From CAZOOK01 sp964581385 (GTDB lineage: Bacteria; Pseudomonadota; Gammaproteobacteria; Nevskiales; Nevskiaceae), in NCBI GenBank assembly GCA_964581385.1, contig CAZOOK010000029.1, forward strand, positions 1 to 64,000: DNA of 64,000 bases, written 5' to 3'. Within the stretch, counting starts at the first letter, position 1. Each line of letters begins with the position of its first letter. Below the pieces are notes generated by a model, which saw nothing but the letters and a program-made list of their open reading frames with translations, ran no database searches and was not told the origin of the DNA. Position numbers and translations under genes: made by a program. This document shows positions 18,616-25,852 of the stretch, piece by piece.

Positions 18616-19434
18616 ATGACGTCTGCGACGGCCCCGGATATCCTCGTGCGTGTACGCGGCCTGCGTTTCGGCTTCGGCGCGAAAGTCATTTACGACGGCG
18701 TCGATATCGACATCCCGCGCGGCAAAGTGACTGCCATCATGGGGCCGAGCGGCACCGGCAAGACCACCCTGTTGCGCTTGATTGGCGGCCAGTGGCGTCC
18801 CGGCGCCGGCACCATCGAATTTGACGGCATCGATGTTCACCAGCAGTCGCGCAAGGCGCTGTTCGAGTTGCGCAAGCGCATGGGCATGCTGTTCCAGAAT
18901 GGGGCGCTGCTAACCGACCTCAGCGTGTTCGAGAACGTCGCCTTTCCATTGCGAGAGCACACCAAGCTACCCGAATCGATGATCCGCGATCTGGTGCTCA
19001 TGAAGCTCGAAGCCGTCGGCTTGCGCGGTGCCCGCGATTTGTTCCCGGAAGAACTGTCCGGCGGCATGGCGCGTCGTGTCGCCTTGGCGCGCGCGATCGC
19101 ACTCGATCCGGCGATGGTCATGTACGACGAGCCCTTCACCGGACAAGACCCCATCTCCATGGGCGTGCTGATGCGCCTGATCCGTGCGCTCAATAAGGAA
19201 CTTGGCCTGACTTCGGTCGTGGTTTCACACGATGTCGACGAGGTGCTGTCGATTTCCGACTACGCTTACGTCGTCTCGGGCGGCAAGGTGCTTGACCATG
19301 GCACGCCGGACACGATCCGCGGCACGCAATCCGATTACGTCCGCCAGTTCCTGCAAGGGCTGCCGGACGGCCCGGTGCGCTTCCATTACAAGGCACCGGA
19401 TTTCAGTACCGATTTCATGGGCGCGCGCGCATGA
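18616..19434 (+). CDS. mlaF: Phospholipid ABC transporter ATPase MlaF
   Basis: MlaF, 272 residues, is the ATPase of the MlaFEDB inner-membrane complex, which handles phospholipid traffic between the outer and inner membranes. Walker A is GPSGTGKT (43-50), the signature is LSGGMARR (147-154), and Walker B is VMYDEP (168-173). The C-terminal extension after VSGGKVLDHG fits the MlaF/Ttg2A family. The ATG at 18616 was chosen; the frame is open further upstream but lacks similarity. It overlaps mlaE by 4 bases (ATGA). Confidence 0.96.
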   Translation: MTSATAPDILVRVRGLRFGFGAKVIYDGVDIDIPRGKVTAIMGPSGTGKTTLLRLIGGQWRPGAGTIEFDGIDVHQQSRKALFELRKRMGMLFQNGALLTDLSVFENVAFPLREHTKLPESMIRDLVLMKLEAVGLRGARDLFPEELSGGMARRVALARAIALDPAMVMYDEPFTGQDPISMGVLMRLIRALNKELGLTSVVVSHDVDEVLSISDYAYVVSGGKVLDHGTPDTIRGTQSDYVRQFLQGLPDGPVRFHYKAPDFSTDFMGARA

Positions 19435-20214
19435 ATCACACGATCAAAATTCTTTCCGATTTCCTGCGCGGCCTCGGCCGTGCGCAATTTTTTCTGCTAT
19501 CGATCCTGCGCGCAGTTCCGGCGGCCCTGCTGCGGCCGCGCGTGATCGTGCAGCAGATTCATGTCGTTGGCGTACTGTCGCTGATTATTATCGTGATCTC
19601 CGGCAGCTTCATCGGCATGGTGTTGGCGTTGCAAGCCTACCGCACGCTATCCAACTTTGGCGCCGCCTCATCGCTGGGCACGCTGATCGCGCTGTCGATC
19701 GTGCGCGAGCTGGGGCCGGTGATGACTGCGCTGCTGTTTGCGGGGCGGGCCGGCTCAGCGATCGCCGCCGAGATCGCCCAGATGAATGNNNNNNNNNNAT
19801 GCGACCAACCAGCTGTCCGGTATGGAAATGATGGCGGTGGACCCGGTGCAGCGCGTGATCGCTCCGCGCTTCCTCGCCGGCCTGATCTCGATGCCCCTAC
19901 TGGCCGCAATCTTTTCGGTAATGTCGATCGGCGTGGCCGGCGGCTACTTCATGGGCGTGAATGTCCTCGGCGTGGACGACGGCGCTTACTGGTCGCAAAT
20001 CCACCAGCAAGTCGAATGGGGCGATATCCGCGACAGTCTCATCAAGAGCCTCGTGTTCGGAGCTACTGTCAGTTGGATCGCCGTCTATCAGGGTTTTCAT
20101 GCGCCGCCGACCTCGGAAGGCGTCTCGCGCGCGACGACCTCGACAGTAGTCGTCTCCTCGCTCGCAGTGCTCGCGCTCGATTTCATCCTTACTGCGTTCA
20201 TGTACCGCCACTAG
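19431..20214 (+). CDS. mlaE: Phospholipid ABC transporter permease MlaE (interrupted by an N gap)
   Basis: MlaE is the membrane-spanning permease of the Mla system. The 5' part encodes the usual N-terminus with VVSG-like IVISGSFIGMVLALQ and ELGPVMTALLFAGRAGSAIAAEI. After 10 N the frame continues with ATNQLSGMEMMAVDP through to MYRH and the TAG stop. The two halves are in different frames as written. If the N run and one of the two flanking ATG triplets are removed, the reading frame is restored and gives a complete protein of 256 residues, close to the family length of 260. The gene is therefore probably intact, not a pseudogene. Confidence 0.93.
19789..19798. other. Scaffold gap (10 N) inside mlaE
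   Basis: Ten N mark a contig join. The base triplet ATG ends the left contig (19786-19788) and begins the right contig (19799-19801). Merging them restores the mlaE frame with Gln-Met-Asn-Ala-Thr-Asn-Gln across the join, so the real gap size is probably minus three. Confidence 0.95.
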
Positions 20215-20480
20215 AGCGTGTTATGCACTTATTGAATCGTTGCGTTGCTGCCCAAAACGGCGTCGGCCAAGGCGCGGACCACTGGGCATGGAGGTCCCAT
20301 GGCCAAGGTCCGCAACGCCGGCCGGCGCCGTTTTGGGCGCAACCCAAAGGGACGGCCCCTGCGCGGGCGCATCGCTGCGTCACGGGCTCCTTACGTACGT
20401 CAGGTACGCTGCGTCGCCCCTTCCTTGCGCTGCGCCCGCGCAGGGGCCGTCGCAGTGATTCAATAAGTGCATAACACGCT
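20215..20480. mobile_element. MITE-like inverted-repeat element flanked by CTAG
   Basis: A 266-bp non-coding element. Its ends are a perfect 24-bp inverted repeat beginning AGCGTGTTATGCAC; with the flanking palindromic CTAG (20211-20214 and 20481-20484) the match is 28 bp, and it is 32/34 if extended. Two further hairpin arms lie inside: arm 1 pairs 20250-20262 with 20326-20338 (plus 20274-20280 with 20307-20313), and arm 2 pairs 20351-20371 with 20431-20451. Folded, it is a three-way junction. CTAG at both ends looks like a 4-bp target duplication. Without the element, mlaE and mlaD would be only 22 bases apart. No transposase is encoded; a parent transposon elsewhere in the genome is inferred. 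Confidence 0.8.
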
Positions 20481-20506
20481 CTAGCTCCTACTCCGGATTC
20501 AGACCC

Positions 20507-20995
20507 ATGCAATCGCGATCCCTGGAAATTCTGGTCGGCTTCTTCGTATGCCTCGGCATCGCCGCGATCTTCATCATGACCTTCCGCGTCGCCAGCCTCG
20601 ACACCGTCGGCGACCACGGCAGCTATCGCGTCAGTGCGACCTTCGACAACGTCGGCAGTCTTGCCGCCGGCTCGTCCGTCAAGCTCGCTGGTGTCAGAAT
20701 CGGCCGCGTGCGCAAGATTGCGATCAATCCAAAAACCTTCGAGGCGGTCGTCACCATCGAGCTCGCCGCCGAATACAACGATATTCCGGTCGACACCGTT
20801 GCCAAGATTCAGACCGCGGGCTTGCTCGGTGAGCAATACATCGCGCTGGAACCGGGCGGCGATGACCAGGTCCTAAAAGACGGTGACCAACTCAAGCTGA
20901 CCCAGTCCGCGTTCGTACTCGAAAATCTGATCGGCCAGTTCCTGACTTCAGCGGCTGCGCCGAAGAGTTCGCCCGCGCCGCCGGCCGCCAAATAA
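20507..20995 (+). CDS. mlaD: Mla substrate-binding MCE protein MlaD
   Basis: MlaD, 162 residues, is anchored by one N-terminal helix (LEILVGFFVCLGIAAIFIM) and carries one MCE domain (about 40-120, YRVSATFDNVGSLAAGSSVKLAGV), which forms the periplasmic hexameric lipid ring on MlaFEDB. The motif TAGLLGEQYIALEPGG is typical. An Ala/Pro-rich tail ends the protein. The upstream spacing from mlaE is 292 bases instead of a few, because of the inserted inverted-repeat element. No strong Shine-Dalgarno sequence is visible before the ATG. Confidence 0.95.
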   Translation: MQSRSLEILVGFFVCLGIAAIFIMTFRVASLDTVGDHGSYRVSATFDNVGSLAAGSSVKLAGVRIGRVRKIAINPKTFEAVVTIELAAEYNDIPVDTVAKIQTAGLLGEQYIALEPGGDDQVLKDGDQLKLTQSAFVLENLIGQFLTSAAAPKSSPAPPAAK

Positions 20996-21005
20996 GGAGA
21001 CCACC

Positions 21006-21656
21006 ATGTTCAAGCGAATTCTGAGTCTGTTCATCGGCCTGACGATGACGGGCGCCGCGGCGGCCACACCGCAGCCACCGGACCAGATGATTCAGACCGC
21101 AACAGACCATCTGCGCGAACTCATCAGGCAGAACGTACAGACCTATCGCGCGAACAAAGATGTGTTCTATAAGACCGTCGACGACACGCTGGTGCCACAT
21201 TTCGACGCTCCGTACATCACGCAACTGGTGCTCGGGCGCAACTGGCGAACCGCGAACGACGAACAGCGCGCACGCTTCCAGGGTGCGTTCAAGAAGATGC
21301 TCGTGCACGGCTACGCCGACTCGCTGCTCGAATACTATGATTCGGTGCGCATCGAAATCAGGCCGCCGCGCTTCGACGACAAGGGCGACACCGCGACGCT
21401 CGATACCCTGATCCATCGCCAAAATGCCCAGCAGCCGGTGACAGTGACGTTCAAGATGCGGCTGACCGGCGACGAGTGGAAAGTATTCGACGTGATCGTC
21501 GAGAATATTTCACTAGTGCTGAACTTCCGCACGCAGGTCGATGCCGAGATCAAACGCACTAATCTCGATGACGTGATCGCGCGCATGGATAAGGGCGAAG
21601 TCATCAAACCCGTGGTCAACGAGCCAGGCCAGAAAAAAACCGGAAGCGCCGGATGA
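21006..21656 (+). CDS. mlaC: Periplasmic phospholipid-carrier MlaC
   Basis: MlaC, 216 residues, is the soluble periplasmic shuttle between MlaA at the outer membrane and MlaD at the inner membrane. A signal peptide (FKRILSLFIGLTMTGAAAA) precedes the domain. Family motifs are VDDTLVPHFDAPYITQLVLG, DEQRARFQGAFKKMLVHGYADSLLEY split over that region, and WKVFDVIVENISLVLNFR. A clear GGAG ribosome-binding site lies before the ATG (AAGGAGACCACC). It overlaps mlaB by 4 bases. Confidence 0.95.
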   Translation: MFKRILSLFIGLTMTGAAAATPQPPDQMIQTATDHLRELIRQNVQTYRANKDVFYKTVDDTLVPHFDAPYITQLVLGRNWRTANDEQRARFQGAFKKMLVHGYADSLLEYYDSVRIEIRPPRFDDKGDTATLDTLIHRQNAQQPVTVTFKMRLTGDEWKVFDVIVENISLVLNFRTQVDAEIKRTNLDDVIARMDKGEVIKPVVNEPGQKKTGSAG

Positions 21657-21910
21657 AGATGGGACCCGCGCTCGGCTTCGCGGAAGTGCAGCGGCTGCTG
21701 GCTGCTGGCGCCGGGTTACCCGCCGACGGCCGTCTCGATCTCGCGCAAGTCGAACGGATCGACAGTGCGGGGCTTTCGTATCTGCTGGAAATGACGCGGC
21801 GGGCTCGTGCCAAGGGCGTCCAGCTGAGATTGGTGGGTGTCAGCGAGCAGCCGCATGCGCTGGCCCGTTTCTTTGGCGTTCACGACCTGCTGAGTTTCGA
21901 CGAGCCGTGA
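21653..21910 (+). CDS. mlaB: STAS-domain subunit MlaB
   Basis: MlaB, 85 residues, is the small cytoplasmic STAS-domain partner of MlaF. The core LDLAQVERIDSAGLSYLLEMTRRA contains the conserved Asp-Ser-Ala-Gly, and the end HALARFFGVHDLLSF is also typical. The ATG overlaps the mlaC stop by 4 bases. The family is poorly conserved, so position supports the call. Confidence 0.9.
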   Translation: MKMGPALGFAEVQRLLAAGAGLPADGRLDLAQVERIDSAGLSYLLEMTRRARAKGVQLRLVGVSEQPHALARFFGVHDLLSFDEP

Positions 21911-21936
21911 TCGAGTCTTCGCAACAGGGGATTGCG

Positions 21937-22686
21937 ATGCAAAATCCTATAAGAGCGCTAATCGCAGCGTGCACTGTCGCCTTCGTCTCCGGCTGCGCGC
22001 ACGCACCGGCCGAAGAACCACGCGATCCGTTGGAGCCGGTCAACCGTGTCGTCTACAAATTCAACGACACGGCGGATCGCTACATACTGCACCCGGTGGC
22101 GAAAGAGTACGTCGCCATCGCCCCGCAACCGATCCGCACTGGTGTCAACAATTTCCTCAGTAACCTGACCTACCCAAAAACAATCGTCAACGACCTGTTC
22201 CAAGCCAAGTTCACGCAAAGCGCGGCCGATCTTTGCAGGCTGCTGCTGAATAGCACCGCCGGTATTGGTGGCATTCTCGACGTCGCTACCGATACCGGAC
22301 TACCGAAACATAACGAGGATTTCGGCCAGACGCTGGGCCGCTGGGGCATCGGCGAAGGCTGGTACCTGATGCTGCCGCTATTCGGTCCTTCGACCACGCG
22401 CGATGCCATCGGCTTGCTGGTCGACCGGCCCACCAACCCGACCTTCTGGCTCGACGGCGATCATGACTGGCTGACCTGGTCGATCAGCGCCGTCAGCGCC
22501 GTCAACCTGCGCGCCAACCTGCTCGATGCCGACAACATCCTCGAACAGCAGCTCGATCGTTACCTGTTCATCCGCACCGCATACCTGCAACAGCGCCAGT
22601 CGTCGATTTATGATGGCAATCCGCCCGCGGAAGATTACAACTACGACGTGCCGGACGATTCCGGAAGTGGCGGCTCAAAAAAATAA
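21937..22686 (+). CDS. mlaA: Outer-membrane lipoprotein MlaA (VacJ)
   Basis: MlaA, 249 residues, removes phospholipids from the outer leaflet of the outer membrane and passes them to MlaC. A lipoprotein signal ends at Cys20 (FVSGCAHAP). The motifs DPLEPVNRVVYKFNDTADRY, NNFLSNLTYPKTIVNDLFQ and ETLGRWG-like DFGQTLGRWGIGEG are family hallmarks. The ATG at 21937 was preferred because it places the signal peptide at the N-terminus and follows AGGGG. A GTG at 21907 overlaps the mlaB stop. Having mlaA in the same row as mlaFEDCB puts the whole pathway in one transcript. Confidence 0.95.
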   Translation: MQNPIRALIAACTVAFVSGCAHAPAEEPRDPLEPVNRVVYKFNDTADRYILHPVAKEYVAIAPQPIRTGVNNFLSNLTYPKTIVNDLFQAKFTQSAADLCRLLLNSTAGIGGILDVATDTGLPKHNEDFGQTLGRWGIGEGWYLMLPLFGPSTTRDAIGLLVDRPTNPTFWLDGDHDWLTWSISAVSAVNLRANLLDADNILEQQLDRYLFIRTAYLQQRQSSIYDGNPPAEDYNYDVPDDSGSGGSKK

Positions 22687-22985
22687 CGCCGACGGATTGA
22701 GCGGGGGCAGACACCTTGATCACTGCGCCCTACCGCCCCCGTTGCTGCGCAAACATCGTGTCGATACAGGCGATTCTGGCAAGACCGTAGCGCCGCGTTA
22801 TGGTTTGTTTGCGTACATCCATTCATCGGCTTTAAGCGCCGCTTATTGCTGAAGAACTGCGGAATAGGCAAGACAAGAACCACAGCGGCGCTCACCGGTC
22901 AAAGCTGAATATCACGGTTCGCTGGAGATGCTTATTAACCCTTCAAATGATATTGAAGGTGTGTCGCGGAAACAGCAGCAATTCC
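22687..22985. other. Intergenic region after mlaA
   Basis: About 300 bases without a supportable gene. An imperfect GC-rich inverted repeat (GCGGGGGCAG paired with CTACCGCCCCCG, around 22703-22740) may weakly end the mla transcript, but no T-run follows. Nothing else was recognised. Confidence 0.4.
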
Positions 22986-22986
22986 A

Positions 22987-23010
22987 TTAAAAACCCATGC
23001 TTATCATGGG
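22987..23010 (-). terminator. Rho-independent terminator after tRNA-Ser
   Basis: On the minus strand the sequence reads CCCATG, loop ATAAG, CATGGG, then TTTTTA. It begins 14 bases after the CCA end of the tRNA gene, so it most likely ends that transcript. Confidence 0.75.
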
Positions 23011-23024
23011 CTTGAATTTAATAA

Positions 23025-23117
23025 TGGCGGAGAGGGTGGGATTCGAACCCACGTGGGAACTTTCGTTCCCCATCCGATTTCGAGTCGGCGCCGTTATGAC
23101 CGCTTCGGTACCTCTCC
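23025..23117 (-). tRNA. tRNA-Ser (anticodon CGA)
   Basis: A 93-base class II tRNA including an encoded CCA. The acceptor stem pairs GGAGAGG with CCTCTCC followed by discriminator G. The anticodon arm CCGACTCGAAATCGG carries CGA, which reads UCG. A long variable arm (GGGAACGAAAGTTCCC) and the T-loop GTTCGAATC confirm tRNA-Ser. A TAAAAT -10 candidate lies at 23133-23138 upstream on the same strand, and a terminator follows. Confidence 0.96.
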
Positions 23118-23256
23118 GTACGGCAGCGCACCATTTTAGCAGGCAATGGGGGTGGGCACATCCGCACGTCGGCTGCCCTGTCCTCTTGTTCCATTCGTCG
23201 TGGTAGCGTGCCGGTGGGGAATCGAACAACAAATAGAGCGAACAACTTTAAGAGTA

Positions 23257-24684
23257 ATGAGCAGATTCGGTCTTGATAAAGAAGGCCAGGTGCAGCGACT
23301 GCTGCGCTTCGCTTTCTCCGGTGCGATGATCGCGGCAGTGGCGGCGATCGTGACCACGGCCCTCGCCCCCTCCCCGGGCACCCTGGCGCGTGCGCACGCC
23401 CGCGGCGTGCTGCGGGTCGCAGCGGTCGAAAATCCGTCTGGCTGCTATCGCGACGCGGGCGGTATCGAAGGCTTCGATTGCGATTTGCTCCGGAGCTTTG
23501 CCCAGCACCTCGGCATGCCGGTGAACATCGCTCTCTTCGAAAGTAGCTCACAGGTCGTCGACGCGGTACGCACGGGCCGGGCTGATATCGGTGCGGGTGG
23601 CATTGCCGTGGCGCCTGCCCTGCGGCGCTGGGTGCGCTTCGGTCCGGCACTGCGGCTCAGTGAAGAACAGCTGGTCTACAGCATGGAAACGCCGCCACCG
23701 GTCGGTTTCGGCAATCTGAAAGGCAGCCTCGCAGTCACTGTCGGTAGCCGCGCCGCAAACGTGCTGCGCACCGTTGGCACACGTTATCCCTTACTGCGCT
23801 GGACGGAAGCGGCTGACGAGCCGTATGACCTGCTCGGGCAGGTCGCAGATGGCGATCTGGATTTCACGATCGCGCCATCCGATCTCGTCGCAGTGATTTC
23901 GCACGAACGTCCACAAGTTCGGATCGGGTTCACGGTTTCGGAACCACAGGCGCTGGCGTGGGTATTGCCGCCACGGAATGGGACTGATCTCGACAGTGCG
24001 CTACGAACCTATATGGACGGCATCGGACGCTTTGAAATCGAGCGCCTGAAAAAACACTATTTCGGGCACGTGAGCCGGCTCGACTTCGCCGATATCGCGC
24101 AATTCCTCGACGATGTCCAGGAGCGTCTGCCGCGCTATCGGGCAAAGTTCCAGGCGGCGGCTCTCGAAAACGATCTCGACTGGCGAATGCTGGCAGCGAT
24201 CGGTTACCAGGAATCGCGGTGGAGTGCGGCCGCCGAAAGCCCCACTGGCGTGCGCGGACTGATGATGCTGACAGTAGCCACTGCGGCGGAATTCGACATC
24301 GCCGACCGTGGCGACCCCGAGCAAAGCATCATCGGCGCAGCGCGGTACTTCAGCGCACTCAAGAGTGCGTTGCCGGAATCGATCGGGGAGCCTGACCGGA
24401 GCTGGATGGCCCTCGCCGCCTACAATCTTGGACTCGGGCACCTCAACGACGCCCGCTCGCTCACGGCGCGGCGCGGCGGCGATCCAGATCTCTGGCCGGA
24501 CGTGCATAACTCCTTGCGTCTGCTGACACGGCCAGGCTGGTATATGAAAACGGTGCACGGCTTCGCGCGCGGCGGCGAAGCGATCAACTTCGTCGCCAAC
24601 GTGCAGGCTTATTACGATTTGCTCGACGAAGCGATGCGCGCGCCATCAACAGCATCGCTGCTGGAATCCGCACAGCTTGATTGA
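23257..24684 (+). CDS. mltF: Membrane-bound lytic murein transglycosylase F
   Basis: A 475-residue protein with an N-terminal membrane/signal segment (about 18-40), a SBP_bac_3-like domain (about 50-270, GVLRVAAVENPSGCY through SDLVAVISHERPQVRIGF) and a C-terminal SLT goose-lysozyme-type domain. The catalytic Glu is E319 in AAIGYQESRWSA, followed by SPTGVRGLMMLTVATA and AAYNLGLGHLNDAR. The binding-protein-like domain regulates the enzyme in E. coli MltF. The ATG at 23257 was chosen; the longer upstream frame runs into the tRNA gene. No lipobox is evident. Confidence 0.93.
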   Translation: MSRFGLDKEGQVQRLLRFAFSGAMIAAVAAIVTTALAPSPGTLARAHARGVLRVAAVENPSGCYRDAGGIEGFDCDLLRSFAQHLGMPVNIALFESSSQVVDAVRTGRADIGAGGIAVAPALRRWVRFGPALRLSEEQLVYSMETPPPVGFGNLKGSLAVTVGSRAANVLRTVGTRYPLLRWTEAADEPYDLLGQVADGDLDFTIAPSDLVAVISHERPQVRIGFTVSEPQALAWVLPPRNGTDLDSALRTYMDGIGRFEIERLKKHYFGHVSRLDFADIAQFLDDVQERLPRYRAKFQAAALENDLDWRMLAAIGYQESRWSAAAESPTGVRGLMMLTVATAAEFDIADRGDPEQSIIGAARYFSALKSALPESIGEPDRSWMALAAYNLGLGHLNDARSLTARRGGDPDLWPDVHNSLRLLTRPGWYMKTVHGFARGGEAINFVANVQAYYDLLDEAMRAPSTASLLESAQLD

Positions 24685-24714
24685 GAAGACCGGCCAGAAA
24701 TCAGAGCGCTTTTC

Positions 24715-25026
24715 TCAGATGCGCAACCGCTCGACAGGACGTCCGTTCAAGAGATGCTCATCCACGATTTCGTCGATATCGCGACGGTCCGCATAGCGGT
24801 ACCAAACGCCTTCCGGATACACGACGGCGACCGGCCCCAGCTCGCAGCGTTCCATACAGCTGGCCTGATTGACGCGCACTTTGCCCGGCGCGGCGAGACC
24901 AAGTTTCTTGACGCGCTGCTTACAGTAATCGCGCAACTCGGTGGCACCCTTATCGTTGCAGCAGGTGCGGTCGCCAGGTGGGCGCTGATTGCAGCAGAAG
25001 AAGATATGGTGCCGGTAGAAACTCAA
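24715..25026 (-). CDS. Thioredoxin-like [2Fe-2S] ferredoxin
   Basis: A 103-residue ferredoxin of the Shethna/thioredoxin-like type. Candidate cluster ligands are in FFCCNQRPPGD, RTCC and the later CMERCELGP. The MERCELGPVAVVYPEG segment is characteristic. Electron partners are unknown. The start appears to be TTG at 25026, which overlaps the stop of the DUF481 gene, suggesting translational coupling between an electron carrier and an outer-membrane-like protein. Confidence 0.85.
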   Translation of the reverse strand: MSFYRHHIFFCCNQRPPGDRTCCNDKGATELRDYCKQRVKKLGLAAPGKVRVNQASCMERCELGPVAVVYPEGVWYRYADRRDIDEIVDEHLLNGRPVERLRI

Positions 25027-25766
25027 GGCTTCTTGCCTCCGAATCCGTAGCCGAAATTGACGGATGTAATGATATCCGTATGCCGCGATTCCGCGGGCAC
25101 GGTGGTGTTGTAGCGCACCTCATAATTAAGGGCCGCGAACAAGGCGCCGATGATATTCAGTTTCAGCTGCGACACCGGATTGACGAAAGTGTTCTTGGAA
25201 CCGATTTCGGTACGCAGCGTCTGAATAAACTGCGACGTGTTGGAGAAAGCATATTCGTACTTGCCACCGATGGTGACGATCGGCTGGATCTCATAACCGT
25301 TCTCGCCGACACGCTGCTGCTCGCTGAAACCGGCGCCGAGTTCAGCGTCCAGAGTCTGATGCTCGGTCATCAGCAGTCTGCGACCGTAACCGGCGGACTC
25401 GGCAAAATTCTCCGCGATACCGCTGAAACGATCACTGTCGAAAGTGATATCGCCAAACGCGTAGTCGACTTCGTCGAAATTGAACTTGAGCTTGTCACCG
25501 ATCGCGTACTGCTCGGCCGACGTATTGCCGCCGGTGTGGCCGTTGGCCGCCGCGCCGGTCAGCTCGTTGCGCCACGGCAGATCCGTGTAGTCGAGTTCGA
25601 ATTTGAGGTTCGTCGCCGAGGTACTGGAATTACCGCTGGTGCGGATATAACCGCCGGATACAGCGCCAGACCAGGGCTGGGTAGCGGTGTCGATTAGAGG
25701 CGCGTCCTCCGCGCACGCGGCGCCGCAGGTGGCGGCCATACAGAGAGAAAACAGAAATCTATTCAC
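25023..25766 (-). CDS. DUF481 (YdiY-like) putative outer-membrane beta-barrel protein
   Basis: About 247 residues from a GTG at 25766. A signal peptide (FLFSLCMAATCGAACAEDAP) is followed by alternating beta-strand patterns typical of DUF481: SGAVSGGYIRTSGNSSTSATN at the start and NIIGALFAALNYEVRYNTTVP near the end, closing with a terminal aromatic/Gly-rich strand. The family is thought to form outer-membrane barrels of unknown role. The frame is open to 25877, but that region is shared with the divergent glcF-like start. Confidence 0.8.
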   Translation of the reverse strand: MNRFLFSLCMAATCGAACAEDAPLIDTATQPWSGAVSGGYIRTSGNSSTSATNLKFELDYTDLPWRNELTGAAANGHTGGNTSAEQYAIGDKLKFNFDEVDYAFGDITFDSDRFSGIAENFAESAGYGRRLLMTEHQTLDAELGAGFSEQQRVGENGYEIQPIVTIGGKYEYAFSNTSQFIQTLRTEIGSKNTFVNPVSQLKLNIIGALFAALNYEVRYNTTVPAESRHTDIITSVNFGYGFGGKKP

Positions 25767-25852
25767 GGTGCGGACGATCAGCGGAAGCGGCACGAAATGA
25801 CAAAGAGCAGTATCGCATAGGCGCGACGACCGGAGCGCGGTAGGATCGCAGC

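Noticed and set aside
19431..20214. mlaE as a pseudogene
   Set aside because: Removing the N run and one ATG restores a full-length family-consistent frame.
20240..20474. Open frames inside the inverted-repeat element
   Set aside because: They are Arg/Ala/Gly-rich products of the hairpin arms without domain or ribosome-binding site.
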